NCBI GenBank assembly: GCA_030549335.1
Contig: CM060197.1
Span: 24,254,501-24,318,500, forward strand
Source: Pontederia crassipes
Taxonomy: Eukaryota > Streptophyta > Magnoliopsida > Commelinales > Pontederiaceae
Direction of reading: 5' to 3'
DNA: 64,000 bases
Part shown: positions 1 through 12,248 of the stretch, piece after piece
Layout of the letters: each line of letters opens with the position of its first letter
Numbering within the stretch: the stretch's first letter is position 1
The notes under the pieces: model-generated
Seen by the model: only the letters and a program-made list of their open reading frames with translations
Told to the model about the DNA's origin: nothing
The model's database searches: none
Program-made: the position numbers and the translations under genes

Positions 1-913
1 ATCATTGATTCTCTAAACGGTGCAAAGGGCATGCATAATTTATTGGTCCTCTATGTAGTATGAAAAGATACAACATCTCCAAAAATTCTATAACTATCTA
101 TCGATCGGCCATCTACCCAAAATATACTCTTAAAACATTATTTTTGTCCCATTCCGATTTGAAAAAAAAAATTCTAGGATCATATTTTAATTTCTCTATG
201 AAGTAACTAATGATAGTCATGCATTCTCTACCAATATTATTTTTGCGTGTTGTCATATGATCAATGCACTTTTGGGTTGTCATCAACCCATTACCATTGT
301 AGTTAACAACTCGTAATGCATTTTTTCCATCATTTCAATTTCAGCAATAAGTTTCCGGGGGTTGTGTGAATTTAATATTTTCACATTTGAAGGACTATCT
401 AGAGCATGTGTATGCTTCTCATTGAATTTTTTAACCTCCCATTTCTTATCAACCCTCCTAAACACTTGTAAATGTGCGTCACAATCCTCTCATTCATCCC
501 CTCTTCGATTCGTTCTCTTTCTTGTTCATTTAACGTTAGGTTGTTTATGCCCTTGCTTTGAATAAACAAGCATTCTTCTCAAAGTCTCACCAATATTTCT
601 TGACTTGCCAGTGTATGATTTTCGTATGGAGAAACCAATTAACTACTTTAGCATAACATTTCTTGTAATCATATGCATAATTTTTTGTTTTAAAAATCAT
701 ACCAGTAAATGGCTTGATCACTTGATTGTTCTTCTCATTATCATTTGTCACTAGTTACTGTAAAAGCATTATGACTTTAAATAAATATACATTTACAATA
801 GAAAAAAAGGAAAAATAAAATTGTGAAATATACCTTTGTTTTGTGTCATCCAGCTCCATAATTATTTGGTTATCATCCCAATTGAAATTATCCATCTCTA
901 TATTGTTTTCCAT
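1..913 (-). pseudogene. FAR1/FHY3-type (MULE-derived) pseudogene, N-terminal part
   Basis: Reading the minus strand from an ATG at 913, a short acidic first exon (to about 834) ends at a GT donor. Further down come pieces of a FAR1 DNA-binding domain in several frames: a block with 'KPFTGMIFKTKNYAYDY' (about 730-650), then 'RRTLRRMLVYSKQGHKQPN' and 'RVDKKWEVKKFNEKHTHAL' (about 590-390). Near the left edge 'FGDVVSFHTT' and 'MPFAPF' match the start of the MULE transposase domain. FAR1/FHY3 proteins are transcription factors domesticated from Mutator transposases. Here stops and frameshifts break every block, for example a TAG where Trp is usual near 130, and exon 1 does not join exon 2 in frame. 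The rest of the gene lies outside the window. It could be a decayed FAR1-related gene or a decayed MULE. Confidence 0.78.
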
Positions 914-2214
914 ATTTGCTAAAACTTACAAAAAGTAAAAATGTGAACTTATAATAGCACAAATACAGATGTAATACAAATATCTTGTATAGAAAAATTA
1001 AACTTGAATCATTATAAAGCTTAACCTAATCACTAATTTATTTTAAGATTGTCAGATAGGTGGAAGATAAAATAAAGCATATGATGGCACATTGCATTGT
1101 TTGTCATGTAAGCAAATCTTATAACTGATCTTGTGACACATCACTTTAAAATCAAGCATGTTTTAAGCTTAATTGAAAAAAATAACTAAAAAACAAAGCA
1201 CAAAAATCTTATGAGCAATGTGGGCAGCCATACAATTTTAAAGTCCAACATGTTTATTGGAGAAGGGTTGCTTTGATAGTACTTAACTATAAAATAGAAC
1301 TTGAGTTTAATTGTAAAATCCAATATAGCAATTCACTGTAACATAGCAGAGCAATATAGCAATAAAAATCAAATTTGATAGAATTTAATTGTAAAATAGC
1401 ACGCTGAGCATTATTAGGGCAAAGCATCATAGAGAAAGTGGATCCTGGGAGGAACTTGGTATCACAATTGAAAAAGAGATCACGGTGATCGACGAGGAAA
1501 CTCAATGCTGGCAGTAATATTAGGGCCAGAAAGGAGATCACGAAGAAGATGGATCCCGGACGTCTTGTTCGGAAGATGGATCCTGGATTTTTCTTCCCTA
1601 AATAGATTTTGTAATCAGCTTTAGATGAAGTGGTTTTAGCGATGTATCTTAACCATTCAATTACTCATAAATAGTGATTTACACAACCATTATACTCATG
1701 AATAATATATATATATATATAAGTAAAAAGAAAAGAAAGAATAAAAAAGAAAAAGTAAAAAGAAACCCAAGAAAGAATATTTACTTATGATCACGTGATG
1801 AGAACTTTTACTTAGGCAAATTCTTTCATCCGAACACTGCACTTAGGATTTGAATAGAATTAAGACTTTCATTTCTTTTGGTTCTAAATGTTGCCAAAAT
1901 TTTATTAAACACTATTAAAATTAATTCAAAACATATAACAAATATCACCCCACAAAAGTCATATAAATCACATCATAAAAAAAATTTGTGATGTTCATTT
2001 AATCACTGTTACCAAAGTATCAAATGTCACTAAAACTTATCCTTTAGAAACATTTAAATGTGATCACTTCTTAGACTTTAGTAACATTTAAACGTTCTTA
2101 AATATCAATTATCATTTGTAATGTCACAAAATATTACCATTAGTCATGTTTAAATGGCTAAGCCCTCTAAAAGTCACCCAAAAGTTTTTTAGTCAATAAC
2201 AATGTTAGTAAAAA
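914..2214. other. AT-rich intergenic sequence
   Basis: No coding or RNA gene seen. A (TA)n run lies at about 1706-1721. The sequence near 1900-2200 repeats short motifs around 'AAATGTCACTAAAA', possibly an old MITE, but no termini were found. Confidence 0.5.
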
Positions 2215-3176
2215 TATCTTTTAGTGACGTTTAAATGTCATTGAAAAGCATTTTTAAATCACTTTGTGCTATAACAGATTATTAATTGCATAATCACAAA
2301 TGATTAATTAATAGTTTGAATATTAAATATCACCATGATCTATCATTAATAACTATTCATTTTATAAAAAATAGATGGAACTTAATATCTAATCAATAAG
2401 GAAAAAAACATTGGAGTTGAACATTCTCAATGGCTCTATTTGAAAAAGGAATCTTAGTTTTTCCCGAGTTTCATGTGAATAGTGGAATTGACGGATAAGT
2501 TGAGAGTATGTTTGGATAGAGTAAAACATAATAATAAGAACTAGGTAGTTGATATGATAGAAAAGATAGATGTGATAGATTAATTTTAGTGGATGCTTGA
2601 ATAAAAAATAAGCATTGTAAATATAAAATATAATTTTGTTAATTAATATTTTTATTAAAAAAATGTTAAAAGATATATTTCTATAATAAATTATATTGAA
2701 TGAAATATTAATTTTTAGTGAATGAAATATTAATTTTTTATAATAAATTAATTTTTTATAATAAATGACAAATAATAAATAATATTATATTTTTATAATA
2801 AATTATATTGAATGAAATATTAATTTTTTAATAAATTATATTGAATGAAATATTAATTTTATAATTGAATGAAATTATATTGAATGAAATATTAATTTTT
2901 TATAATAAATGACAAATAATAAATAATATTATATTAATATTTGTAATATTATATTAATAATTTTTAGTGATGTTTAGACGTCAATGAAAAGTTTTAAAAT
3001 CACTTTATGCCATCTTAGATTATTAATTGCATAATCATAAATGCTTAATTAATAATTTGAATATTGCATATCACCATGATATGCAATTAATAAGTATTCA
3101 TTTTATAACAATAGATGGAACTTAATATTTAATTAGTAATGCAAAAAAACATTATAGTTGAACATTCCCAATAGCA
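2215..3176 (+). repeat. Direct repeat pair (~215 bp) around an AT-rich tandem array
   Basis: About 215 bases at 2215-2432 recur at 2951-3176 in the same orientation. Both begin 'TTTTTAGTGA(C/T)GTTTA' and run through 'GATTATTAATTGCATAATCA' to 'GAACATTC'. Point differences put them at clearly under full identity. Between them, 2695-2945 repeats words such as 'AATGAAATATTAATTTT' several times. The pair could be termini of an old AT-rich element or a segmental duplication. Confidence 0.7.
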
Positions 3177-3243
3177 TTTCAATCCAATACACCAATCGAA
3201 CATATCGAGTGAAGCTCATTAGACAAATTATTCTTAAAAGTAT

Positions 3244-5212
3244 TGTAACGCCCTAAGACCTACGTAATTTTCACGTACTCAGAGTCGTCTTAGAGACACT
3301 ACATAATTTTCAATAAAATAAATTCTATAAGGTACAGAAATAGTAATAAGAATATCTAATAACAGTAATAGAAATAAATCATGAGTATAGAAATACTCAG
3401 TAATAGGGTCTACCCATAACAATAATCAATAATCAACAGTGCTTAATAATAGAACTCTAATAGGATGATAAAAAAAATAACAATACGATGCGATAAGCAA
3501 TAGAGCACTGGATGGATCATGAAACAATAGAACAATAACTCAATATGTCCATAGATCAACATGGAGGATCCGAAAAGAGGGTCAAAAGACCAATCAATAT
3601 CAATTAACAATAATCAATGATGTCTGATCGCTATGACACTATCTAATTTAACAATTTTAATTCAACATCAATATGTCATTGATCTATAATAATTTTCATT
3701 CGATTCAATGGACGGAGGAAATGCGAGTCAATGCCAGTATCCGAATGACAATATGGAGCGCTCGATCAATTAAGACAAACTTCATGTCTCTTTCATATAG
3801 GCCAATGGGGGGTTCAACCCACGGCAAGCTGCTTTCCAATAATAGCGCTAACAATAATTCGTGATGGCGAGGACCATGATCAATCACAGGACAATCATAG
3901 CTTCCCTAAAAGATGACGTCTCAAACTTTTAGATACACTGTCTGTCACATATAATATGATAATAATATGACCCAAGGGACTTAGAGACTCAGTAGTTTTC
4001 ATCTTTTATCTTATTTACCTAAGTGACCTATTTTTAACAATTTAGTTTAGGTTGAAGACCCAATCAGGAGAAAACTAGTTAATCAATAGTATAATGAATC
4101 ACATAATAATATCAATAATCTCAAAATCAGATCCAAAAGATATGATTAAGAACAATGAACTATAATAACTATTCAATTACCCATAGTAAAATATTCAACA
4201 ATAAATTTTTCCTCAAGAATTCGACCCACGTCGGGTAGAACCTGGGTTGCATTCAGAAATAGCCAAAAAACCCCTTGGCCAGGTGGAACCCTGGCCGAGT
4301 GCATGGTGAAGCTAGGCCGAGTTGGTCGGTTCACCTCCAATTCGATTGTGCCGCACTTGAGCCACGCCAAAGCCACAACCCGGGACGAGCCATTCATCCT
4401 GGTCGAGTTTCGAGTCCAATTAGGTTCGAATTTCATACAATTCAGACCAGGCAAAATAGAACCCGAGCTGGGTTCTACCGTTGAAGGAGAAACGCATTCT
4501 GATGCAACTTTCCGATCACCATATCTATGCCATACGATGTCCAAATGATACACATTCTATATCAATGAATTCTCGGCACTAAGGAGAAGAGATCAAATAG
4601 GGTTCCATGTCATGGACACCGATGACATGTACGTACCTAAAGTTGGCTAAAAAACCAATTGAAATCCCTCTGGCGCGCGAGTTGTCCAAATGTTGAACCT
4701 TGACCGATGATATCTCCGTGATGTGACCTTGAAACCCGAGTCCGTCACCTTGAGGCTTCTCTCCTATGTCGGTGCTTCGAAACTAGCCGATGCCCTCTGG
4801 AACAACTCGATTTGTGTGAAAATGGGAGACAAAGTGGGGCTAATATTGCAAAAATTCTCTTTGGCTAAAGGTGATTTTCAACTACACTTTAATATCTATT
4901 TATAGATGTAGCTAGGGTTCTGACTTCTATTGAACCTTGCACTTTTTTAGAATCAATCTTGACCATCCATCGCTAATTAAACACCTCATAATATTTCATA
5001 TTTAATTAAATCCCAATTAAGTTAATAATCACAAAAATATCACCATAGCAATTCCAACTCTTCTCAAACTCTATTTTTTTTCTTTTCAACATCTCCAATA
5101 ATTTCCAACAATTTTAGAATTAAATAATTCCATAATATTAAATAATAAAATTTGAGATCTCATTAATGAATAAATTATTCATTTATTTATTTACAAAAAT
5201 CGGGTTGTTACA
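3244..5212 (+). mobile_element. Solo LTR, probably Ty3/gypsy
   Basis: This is a 1969-bp sequence starting TGTAACGCCCTAAGACC and ending CGGGTTGTTACA. It is flanked on both sides by AGTAT (3239-3243 and 5213-5217), the 5-bp target duplication expected of LTR elements. TG...CA ends and a 'TGTAACGCCC' start are usual for plant Ty3/gypsy LTRs. No gag or pol is inside, so it is a solo LTR left by recombination between two LTRs. Open frames inside (for example 4173-4553 minus) have no recognisable domain and are taken as chance. Confidence 0.85.
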
Positions 5213-5650
5213 AGTATATTAAAAGAATACAAAAGGTATAAAAGATTTAATCTTACTCATGTTTCACTTGCCCAATTAAGCATAGCTAAAATAAAAGAAA
5301 AGATACAAAGGATTCATTCATTATACCCATAACAACTTGCACTTCCATGCTAATTTAGCATAGCTGAAATTACAAAAATGATGTAACACAATTCCTTGTC
5401 AAACTAGCATCAATGTTTAGCCACCAATTACAAATGAAAAAAAAGAAATACATTATGCTTTCATTTAAGGTATAAAATATCAGCAGCCATTGGGCAGCAG
5501 CATAAGCATCGAGGACTGTTGTTGCCAAAATGCATTGCAGAACCAAAGGTTCAAATGTTGTGAATTACCTATATTGGAAGCATAAATGTAGTCGATAACA
5601 AAATGGAGAACTCAACATTGTAAACACATTGAAAGACTACAGGGAAAATA
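5213..5650. other. Unassigned spacer
   Basis: AT-rich, no feature recognised between the solo LTR and the CACTA element. Confidence 0.4.
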
Positions 5651-6839
5651 CTATACAAGAAAATGGGCGCTTAACGACGCAATGTAGCGTCGCAAAAACC
5701 TGTGACGATATATAGACGCCACTAGCGCCTTTATAGCATCTACTTCGCGTCACGATAATGAGACGCTACTTGTCTCTTGATAGCATCTCATTAGCGTCTT
5801 CTTAGCTATTCAGTGAATAGACGCTAAGTCTAGCGCCATCGAGACGCTACGTCAACGCTATTATTTCGCGTCATGAAGTGAAAATGCGCGGCAACACCTA
5901 GCGCCATTCTCGCGTCGATGACATTAGACGCGAAACTAACGTCGCAAGTTGGCACCTCTAAAGAGACGCTATATGGTGTCTCTTAAATAAGCGACTCTAT
6001 TTGGACGCTACTGTGTTACTCATAACTTATTTATATTTATCTCGCTATTTGTTTTATATTTAAACCCTATATATTATATATACTATATGTTAATCAATAA
6101 ATTCATTAAATATTATATTAGTATTAATTACACGATTATCAACATATTATCAATAGCGTATTATCAACATATATATGTATTAATTACACGATTATATACA
6201 TATGTATTTTTACATGATAAGAGTGTTCCTAAATATATAATTTGTTACCTATATTATTTATGTTATCTATACATATAATATATATAATATCTTTATTATG
6301 CATATATTATTATTATATACTTAATCATGAGTTTATGATGGTTGATTAAGTGAGTGATTTGCTACTATTTTAGCGTCACAGTGGACACTCAATAGCGTCC
6401 ACTTAGCGTCTAACTAGAGCCGCCGCTAGTGTCGACGCTATGGTGACACTATTGGCGTCTCTCTAGCGTCGAAAGATTGAGACGCTAAGAAGTTTTAGAT
6501 TCTAGTTCGGCGCTACGGTGTCGCTAAATGAATCTAGCGACTCAATAGCGTCTGTGTTACGCCTCCTAAGCCCCTTGCGCGTCGACTTAGGGACGCGCTT
6601 CTTCTTCGCACAGCTGCAAACATTGCGTCTTAATAACGTCGATATAGCGTCAACAAGTGGCGCTAGTTGCATCTCATTTTCTTTGACTCTAGTGCGACGC
6701 CACTAGCCACCGATTTACAGCGTCTCAATTTTGTGGCGCTAGTTGGACGCTAATGAGACGCTCTTCGCAATGGAGACGTAATAGCGCCTCCCTAGCGTCG
6801 ACTTTCTTGAGTCGCTAATCGCCAATTTTCTTGTAGTGT
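5651..6839. mobile_element. Non-autonomous CACTA (En/Spm) element
   Basis: The right end reads ...TTTTCTTGTAGTG, the complement of the CACTACAAGAAAA terminus of plant CACTA elements. The left end is a damaged version, CTATACAAGAAAATGGGCG. The interior is packed with dozens of TAGCGTC / GACGCTA words in both orientations, concentrated in two blocks (5670-6010 and 6370-6830) around an AT-rich core. Such subterminal repeats are the binding sites of the TNPA-type protein in this superfamily. No transposase is encoded, so it must be mobilised in trans. A clean 3-bp TSD could not be confirmed because the left tip is altered. Confidence 0.85.
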
Positions 6840-8439
6840 ATAGTTTTTTAAGAGGAAAGTCTGTCCATAATTAGCTTTTTATAGTTCCACACAAGAGAAT
6901 CCTCCAATGTTGAAATTATGCATAAATATAAAATACTAGAACATGTGCTAGAGAACTTTTATTAGGAGAATAAACTTTGCCATTGAGTAATAATATAGAG
7001 CAAAAGAAAAAAAAAATAATAAAGCAAGAATACTTTCCAACTCCCTTAACACCATAATAGCAAGGCCTTGCTCCTCTCGGTGGTGGGCATTGGATTCCTT
7101 ATTAGCCGATGCTTCGAAATTCGGCACCTTTTTAGCACTCATCACTCCCTTACATCCTTATCTAGCACAGCATCTATAAAACAACAAAGAATTGAGTGTC
7201 CACACATATACTTATGGTTCCTATTGGGTTGTATGCTCAAAATTTACATTAACAAAATAATTATAACTCCCAACAAGTTATATAGCTCGATCAATATGTG
7301 ATCGAATATGATCTTCATAGACTTGAATTAGATTATTTGAACTCTCGTCTTCATACAATTTGAAAACACTCAGTAGTTGCTTATATTTATAACATACTCT
7401 TAGGTAGAGATACACCATGAGGATGTACCCACACCGCATACGTACACAAACAAAATTGTTCAAAAGTGAGGAACCAACTGAAGCAAGACAAAGGAAAATA
7501 CACAAGTGATGTGGAGAATTTATGAATACTCTTTTATGTATATTTGACATGCATTTATCTCATGTTTTGCTATGTTCTCATGGTCAAACATGACTTATTT
7601 TTTAAATGTAATTTTTACGATTTCTCCACATCTGCAAAAGTGGCACTTTGTGTTCTCAAAATTGCATTGCTAATTTTTGCGCTTATTTTTCGTGTAGGAA
7701 TCTCAAACTGACCAAGGAAAAGATGATTTGGGTTGAAATACCCTCACTTAGATACTTTGGCGAATTTGTGAGGAAGGACAGTCGATTTATCAAACATGGC
7801 CAATTCATAACAACAACAAGCAGCTAGAGGAAAACACCTTTCCACATCAGCCGACAAATTCTCTATGACACAAAAGGAAGGAAGCTTCCTCTTATGCATT
7901 GTAGACGAATGCAAACAAAGGAGCAGGTGAAAAGCATGACACATGTCAGTTTGGTCTTGGACATAAAGCAAAATGGAGAGCAACTGGATGACAGAGGGGG
8001 ATAGATGATTTCATTTGAACTAGAGATCGAAGGTCACATTGGCGAGAGGAGGAGGCCATGCGTGTGTTTATGAACATGGGCGCCTTGTCTCTCTTTGCAT
8101 TTATATGTCACTAAACCAGCTAGCTAGGGTTGGGGGGTTGTGATGGATATTATGTTTCTAATACTTATCTTTTGAGTTTATGTTATGCAACAATTGATTA
8201 CCTCATATCTTATGTTCACTGTTTCATTGCTAATTTTGATTTTATGATGTTGTTGTGGGTTACCGAATGTATTTTCATAGATTAAGCGTTATCTTTCTTA
8301 TCTCAAGCTTCAGGACTGAGAGGTGAGGAGCTTGAGCTGAGTTCATTCAGCAATACGCAATGCGATCCAACTTTTCTTCTGTTATCTTCTTGTTCCCTTG
8401 TTTTTGTTCGAACCTATAGGTTCAATTCGAACAACCTTT
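6840..8439. other. Intergenic sequence, no gene recognised
   Basis: Only short, domain-less open frames occur (for example 6948-7145 and 7278-7550, both minus). Nothing can be assigned. Confidence 0.4.
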
Positions 8440-8985
8440 GGCAATGGTGACTCCCACACAAGAGGGTGATCTTATTACCTAACTAAGGCATACGAGCCGA
8501 GAGATTGGATCTGCGCTAAGATACATCAAGGGATCACCACTTGCCAAGATTCAATCGGAGAATGCACCCGTGCTTCTCTTGTCTTTAGATTTGAGAGGTG
8601 TTTTTCTATTTTGTTGGTCTAAGTTTTTGGCGTTGATGATCTTAGCCCGAGAAGGTGTTCAATTCCCCAATCATCGCTTACATGTCGAGAGGTGAAGTGA
8701 GGATTGAGATATGTTAGAGGGGTCATCAATGGTTAATTCCGAGCAAGCCCGAGAGGGAAGCTCGGAGTACTCTATGAACTTTTCCATTGTTGTTTCTTTC
8801 CTCCTTCCAAACTATTTTTGACTTTATAGTATCGATGACTCCCATGCGAAAGGGTAACCTATTTCTCAACTTTCGCATGCACGTCGAGAAGTGAGACGGT
8901 AGTTGAGTTGTGTTCAAGGAGTCACCGACAACTAGTGGCAAGTAGGGCTGAGAGATTTGCTTGCGTTCTAGATAATGACCTCATG
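8440..8985 (+). repeat. Three diverged ~190-bp tandem units
   Basis: Units begin near 8440, 8631 and 8826. Each carries, in the same order, a 'GATGACTCCCA'-like start, 'GAGGGTGATC' or 'AAGGGTAACC', a 'CGAGAGGTGAAG'-like block, a 'GGGATCACCA' or 'GGAGTCACCG' block and a pyrimidine-rich tail. Spacing is 190-195 bp. Identity is modest, so the array is old. No known family was recognised. Confidence 0.6.
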
Positions 8986-10123
8986 TGCGCAAGTCCAACA
9001 ATCGACAAGACACATGGTGACCCAGCCTCTAGATGACATAATTCACGAGAGTGGTAATGTCCATGTATGGGGCATCCACTACTATTTTATAATTTTTTTA
9101 AAATAATCCCCTAAGCCTTAGTGTTTATTCACACTGACACTCATCTTTATCGCATTTCCAATCCCCTATTTTGGTATGAGCATTTCATTTCTATGTCTTT
9201 TTCGAAACTTAGTCTTCTCTTTGTCGGCAAGGCCTTCATATCGGGCTTTGTTAATACTCCTTTGGGATGAGCCTTAAGTATTAAGTTGACTATTGTGCAC
9301 TTGCAACTTCGTCACATGTGCTAAGAATTTTATAAATTTCAAAACTTATTCGAGATTTTTTCTTGAAGTTGGGCACGTCCATGCATAGGGGCACTCAGTG
9401 CATAAGGGCTCCATTAGTCGTCCTTTTTCCCATGGAGAATGTGACTTTTATGTCAATTTACTCACGTTACACACAATGCGAGTCAACGAGCTAGCTTCTG
9501 CTTTATACGTAACCGTAACAAAATGAAAAATCCTGAACTATATGCATTTTTTCGCTCCTCCATAATTCTTTCATTATTAATGTAACTGTAACAAATTAAT
9601 TCTTCATCTCGCATTCTACTCCTTCAAAGTTCAATCCCTGTAAAAGTACATGCAATGCATTAGCGGACATTAAAAAGGAATTGAGTTGTTATGCAACTCT
9701 GCATTACTTACTAGAAGCTAATAGTTTAATCAAAGATGAAATCCATGTTCATCAGTTCTGATTGAAATCAATAAGAACCTTTCCATTGATCAGATCTAAA
9801 AAAATCACCACTAAAAAGGAACAAGGAAAAGGAAATGGTCGCTGCTTGCCGGACGACGAAGGTCCTCTAGAGAATGGCAAAGATGTGGCCGTGAGTGTTG
9901 GCTGACGGACGATAACAACAATCCGGCATGCGAGATCTACACGACAAAGTCGATGGAGCAAGAGAAAGAGCAACCGGTGCAAACTGAAGAGTGAGAAAAA
10001 TCAGTTGCAAAGATTAGATATAATGGGTTTTTAAAAGCATTTGATTATACGGTTAAAATATTTTCCAATTAAGTACATTTCGATCTTTAAACGTCACTAA
10101 TACACGATTGTTAGTGACATTTA
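8986..10123. other. Intergenic sequence
   Basis: No gene recognised. The minus-strand open frame at 9752-9982 shows no domain I can name. At 10089-10121 'ACGTCACTAA' and 'TTAGTGACAT' form a small inverted pair just before the CACTA terminus. Confidence 0.4.
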
Positions 10124-11011
10124 TCACTACAAGAAAAATGGGAATTACAGACAGTTTCGACTGTCTGTAATTTCTCGGAAAACCGTCGGAAACATCATTT
10201 CCGATGGTCTTTTCGACGGAATCCGAACATTCAAAAAATGGTCGTCGCAAATCAATTTCCGACGGTTGAGAAAGAAACGCTGAAAATTTTGACGGATTTC
10301 CGACGGTCACGACCATCGATATTTGCGACGGTCGACAAAATCGTCGAAAATTCAGCGGTCGTGACTGCCGATATTTGCGGCGGTCGTGACCGCCGATATT
10401 TGCGGCGGTCGACGAAACTGTCAAAACTTCGACGGTCACGACTGTCGAACTTTTCGACGGTTTCGTCGACCACCGCAAATATCGGCGGTTGCTATCGTCG
10501 AAAATTTCGACGATCATCCGGCGACCGCCGAAGTTTCGATGGTCAAAACCGTCGCAAAGAATTTTTTAGAATATAAAAAATTTTAGCTGGCCGTCAGGTG
10601 GCCAACGCCAGCGGCCGAGATCCGGACGCCAGCCGGCCGAGGTCGGATCCGGCTCGCAACGGTCGGAGATTTTCGACGGTCACAACCGTCGGTAACTTAT
10701 AAAATAATTAATATATGCTTTTCCAACGGTCAGAGCCATCGGTAATTAAAATTTCATTATCCCGCTTTTTTTTGTTTTCCCGCTTTCTCATCTTTCAACT
10801 TATATATATAATACCCCTTGTATTATTTCTTTCCTCCTCTCCTCTCTCCCTGCTCTCCTCTCTCGCTCTCCCTCTCCCTCTCCCGGCCGACGAGCCTCTG
10901 ATCGGACGTCAAGTGTCGACCGTCTCCCGCTGGCGTCTCTCTCTCTCTCACTTTGTCCCGGACCACCAGGCGGCGGATCCGGCCGCTGGGGGCGAGCGAG
11001 AGCGAACGAGC

Positions 11012-11043
<32 letters not shown>

Positions 11044-11183
11044 CGTCGGCGGTCGACGCTTGATGTTCAATCAGAGGCTCGTCGATCGGGAGAGGGAGAG
11101 GGAGAAGGGAGAGGGAGAGAGAGAGGAGAGGAGGAAAGAAATAATATAAGGGGTATTATATATATATAAGTTGAAAGATGAGA
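10124..11183 (+). mobile_element. CACTA element, left end present, right end lost
   Basis: It starts with an intact CACTACAAGAAAAATGGG, followed by many TTCGACGGT / ACCGTCGAA words to about 10740, the usual subterminal repeat layout of CACTA elements. The repeat word differs from that of the 5.7-kb element, so it is another family. No TAGTG end was found before 11.3 kb. The sequence instead enters a palindrome and then unrelated DNA, so the element is truncated or rearranged. The open frames at 10053-10517 and 10238-10576 are products of the repeat, not genes. Confidence 0.75.
10789..11183. repeat. ~400-bp imperfect palindrome with (GA)n/(CT)n arms
   Basis: The left arm starts 'CTCATCTTTCAACTTATATA' and the right arm ends with its complement. 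Matching continues through 'ATACCCCTT', the CT-rich stretch, 'GACGAGCCTCTGAT' and 'GTCGACCG' towards a centre near 10985. The right arm has longer (GA)n runs (11012-11042). Transcripts would fold into a hairpin. The 10715-11149 open frame is low-complexity and not a gene. Confidence 0.8.
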
Positions 11184-12097
11184 TCACGATCATTGTTGAA
11201 AGAAATAACAATGACGCTTGACGTCATTGTTTGTTGCTTGTGAAATTGTTGGAGTATGAGATCACGATCCATTCTGATTGTTGTATGGTGATTAATATGG
11301 CTATTTCCTAATCGCAATACATCAGATATCTCAATATACCGACGATTTTAAAATCAACAAATAATGGATCCATAAACTTTGGAGGAACCAAAAGATAAGA
11401 TTTGTAGATTAGACATTGCTTACCAAAATGATGTACAATCTCAATGGAAACTCGAAAGGATGGTCAGAGAAAACACAGAACAACAATCAAAGAAAACTCA
11501 GAAGTCATGCTCGAAGAGACATATAATGTGGTATCGCTAAATTTTCTTTTTCCTTTTCTTTTTTCATTTTTTAGACCAACAAGGTTAATAATGAGCCTAG
11601 GAGTGATTCATCCAACCCCATCCAAACACGATTCCACTAAAGGTTGGACAAATAGGGGTTGAAAATTTTCAACTTAAGTCGACCCGATCACATAGATCAT
11701 TTATAATTTAAATTAAATAATTTTTATTTAATTTAGAGATTTTAAGTGATTAAAATAAAAATATGAAAATAAAGCCCTTAAATATAGAAAAATATTAAAC
11801 AATGAAAATTGTTTTCATTTTTTAATATAAAATAGTGAATTATTTCTATATTAAAAATTATAAAAGAAATAAAAGAAAAAGGGTGATCGAATAACTCAAT
11901 CATTTGACCCGACTTAACGTGATTTGAACTAGTCGGATCGGATCAGATTTATTGTTCCAAAATCATTGGTTCGAGTCAAATTGAATTAGATTTGTTGACC
12001 CAAAAATGCTCAACTCAATCCAACCTGACGTGATTAGAATTGGTCTTGAGTGTGGTCAGGTCCAAACGGACTGTGAACACTCGTGAATGAAGGATGA
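11184..12097. other. AT-rich intergenic sequence
   Basis: No gene or element boundary recognised. Confidence 0.4.
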
Positions 12098-12248
12098 TTA
12101 ACATTATTATTATTAAAATGATATATCAAAATTTACTTCAATTTTATTTATTATTACATGTTAAAACCACTTATTAACATTATTATTATTAAAATGATAT
12201 ATCAAAATTTACTTCAATTTTATTTATTATTACATGTTAAAACCACTT
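12098..12248 (+). repeat. 76-bp tandem duplication, nearly perfect
   Basis: The unit at 12098-12173 (starting TTAACATTATTATTATTAAA) is followed directly by a second copy at 12174-12248 with no internal difference that I can see. In an otherwise diverged AT-rich region this points to a recent duplication, or to an assembly artefact. Confidence 0.93.

Noticed and set aside
4173-4553. 126-codon minus-strand frame
   Set aside because: Inside a solo LTR with TSD; overlaps equally long frames on the other strand; no domain.
10053-10586. Several frames of 66-154 codons
   Set aside because: Made by the TTCGACGGT repeat of the CACTA element.
10715-11149. 144-codon frame with Arg/Glu-rich end
   Set aside because: Low-complexity GA/CT palindrome; no domain.
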